From Haloarcula pelagica (GTDB lineage Archaea > Halobacteriota > Halobacteria > Halobacteriales > Haloarculaceae), in assembly GCF_030127105.1 (NCBI RefSeq), contig NZ_CP126162.1:310001-374000 (forward strand): a DNA stretch of 64,000 nucleotides, written 5' to 3'. The first letter of the stretch is position 1, and every line of letters starts with the position of its first letter. The notes under the pieces are model-generated. The model ran no database searches and was not told the origin of the DNA. It was given only the letters and a program-made list of their open reading frames with translations. The position numbers were made by a program, and so were the translations under genes. Below, piece by piece: positions 62,892 to 64,000 of this stretch.

Positions 62892-63278
62892 TCACTCGCG
62901 CCGGATGAGCAGGACCAACACGCCCAGCAAGAGGACCTGCGCGATCTTGTCGATCGCACCGAGCGTCCCCACGTCCGCCGGGAACGCCTTCGGCCCCGCG
63001 ACGAAGTTCACGTAGTACCAGAGGACGATCTGGCCGGCGGTAAACGGGAGCCCCAGCCGGTAGACGAGCCCGCGGCGGACGTTCGCGACCACCGCGACGC
63101 TGGCGAGGACGAACACCACTCCGGCGAACAGGAAGGACAGCCCCAGCGGACTCGGCGCGAAGGAGACACCGAGTTGGAGGTGGATGAGTCCGCTGACGAG
63201 CGCGAGGGCGATTCCCAGGTAGTGCAGCGGCTCCAGCGTGTCGAGATCGACCAGTCCGGACTCCGTCGCCGTACTCAT
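62892..63278 (-). CDS. Four-helix haloarchaeal membrane protein
   Basis: 128 residues. Four helices: YLGIALALVSGLIHLQLGVSF, LGLSFLFAGVVFVLASVAVVANV, LGLPFTAGQIVLWYYVNFVAG, IDKIAQVLLLGVLVLLIRR. It resembles the DUF7475 group of haloarchaea, though the name is uncertain. Converges on the methyltransferase gene; function unknown. Confidence 0.72.
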   Translation of the reverse strand: MSTATESGLVDLDTLEPLHYLGIALALVSGLIHLQLGVSFAPSPLGLSFLFAGVVFVLASVAVVANVRRGLVYRLGLPFTAGQIVLWYYVNFVAGPKAFPADVGTLGAIDKIAQVLLLGVLVLLIRRE

Positions 63279-63487
63279 ATCCGGTGATGGAACCGGACGA
63301 GAATAAATGGTCGGCCGGGATCGCTCCGCCCGTCGGCCGCGAGCGCCGCTGGTGCACGCGGGATATGTCGAAAATGTAATGATAGGGGGAGTTACACGAG
63401 GGAAACAGCATCGAATCGGCTCCTATTCTATCACGTGGCAGTCACGGAACATGAGGATTCATTGTGCTTCATAGAAACATCCCGCGC

Positions 63488-64000
63488 ATGGGTGAGACAG
63501 AGCGTGCGGAGGACCCAGCGCGTCGTACGCTCGATCGAGTGGTGGACCCGGTGATCGGATTCGACGCCGATCTACGGTGTTCGTACGTGAACAGGGCGTC
63601 GGCGGTCGCGGCTGTCGACGAGACCGATCTCCGGGGGACGCCCCTCGGAGAGCTGTTCCTCACGCCCGCGGGTGTCGAGGCGGTCAGAACGGCCGCCGAG
63701 ACCGGGCAGCCTCAGACCTTCCAGTGGCACCGCGAGGAGACCGCGACGGAGTACACCGCTCGGGTCCACCCCGGTCCCGACGGCGTCTCCGTCGTCTTCA
63801 CGCCAACCTCGGCCGCCGTTCCCGACGAGAGCGACGTGGAACCGGCACCATCCGGGGACGGGAACGCCGAGCACGGTTACACGGAGACGGATCGGACGAA
63901 ACAGCGACTCGAACGGAACCAGCGCCGGTTCGAGGCGGTGTTGAACGACCCGCAGTTGCTGGTCGGGATCGTCGAGCCCGACGGGACGACCGACCACGTC
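63488..64000 (+). CDS. PAS-domain sensor protein, partial
   Basis: 171 residues to the window edge, no stop. Residues ~15-110 form a PAS domain (RTLDRVVDPVIGFDADLRCSYVNRASAVAAV, LFLTPAGVEAVRTAAETGQPQTFQWHRE). A second PAS begins at RRFEAVLNDPQLLVGIVEPDG. In haloarchaea such proteins usually end in a histidine kinase or bacterio-opsin-activator domain, which would lie beyond the window. No membrane helix is seen so far. Confidence 0.82.
   Translation, partial: MGETERAEDPARRTLDRVVDPVIGFDADLRCSYVNRASAVAAVDETDLRGTPLGELFLTPAGVEAVRTAAETGQPQTFQWHREETATEYTARVHPGPDGVSVVFTPTSAAVPDESDVEPAPSGDGNAEHGYTETDRTKQRLERNQRRFEAVLNDPQLLVGIVEPDGTTDHV

Overview
The window is a stretch of high-GC haloarchaeal chromosome. 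The proteins are acidic, Tat signals (RR-x-FL or RR-x-YV motifs, some with a lipobox) dominate the exported proteins, several starts sit 24-30 bases behind a TATA-like box (leaderless transcripts), and the DUF7344, HalOD1, DUF1616 and DUF5658 families are haloarchaeal markers. I place it in class Halobacteria, perhaps near Haloarcula/Halomicrobium, but cannot name the species. I saw no rRNA, tRNA, CRISPR array or insertion sequence.

Region 1 (1-26.7 kb) is a surface-glycan locus. It has five glycosyltransferases or GT-like proteins, a FemAB-like acyltransferase, a Wzx-type flippase, a large polymerase-like membrane protein, a DUF1616 protein, two alkaline-phosphatase-superfamily 'sulfatases', a polysaccharide deacetylase and two SAM-dependent enzymes. 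A tight operon (dehydrogenase, Gfo/Idh oxidoreductase, DegT aminotransferase, hexapeptide acetyltransferase) plus a UDP-GlcNAc 2-epimerase matches the WbpA/B/E/D/I set that makes UDP-ManNAc(3NAc)A in bacteria. Two large Tat-exported proteins lie between these genes. Many operons here start with a GGnATAACAAA-like element, and several first genes are preceded by a tiny ORF that overlaps or abuts their start codon.

Region 2 (26.9-38.5 kb) is regulator-rich and loosely packed. It holds three DUF7344 winged-helix proteins with C-terminal membrane pairs, two HalOD1-domain proteins, a MarR/ArsR-like repressor, a GT2 glycosyltransferase, a BKACE enzyme, small membrane proteins, a universal stress protein, a remnant of a DUF5658 gene and an AT-rich spacer with a direct repeat.

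Region 3 (38.5-51.3 kb) has an operon of a Tat lipoprotein, a membrane-anchored spermidine-synthase-like protein and a DUF2617 protein. Divergent from it are a zinc-ribbon protein and a pentapeptide-repeat protein fused to a K+-channel-type pore, the latter followed by a spacer with four perfect hairpins. Next come a thiamine-binding pair (ThiB and an MTH1187-like protein), a PurM-like protein, the catalase-peroxidase KatG and a CPBP protease.

Region 4 (51.4-55.9 kb) is a siderophore/cobalamin-type ABC importer with two paralogous binding proteins. Each binding-protein start is preceded by a DtxR/IdeR-like palindrome, so iron repression is likely.

Region 5 (56-63.3 kb) pairs a divergent glycosyltransferase with a six-gene plus-strand operon: a frameshifted Gfo/Idh oxidoreductase, a CDP-alcohol phosphatidyltransferase, GTP cyclohydrolase III, a medium-chain dehydrogenase, a 6-pyruvoyl-tetrahydropterin-synthase homologue and a methyltransferase. 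This looks like an uncharacterised pathway that may join pterin-type chemistry to a lipid or sugar carrier. The window ends inside a PAS-domain sensor gene.
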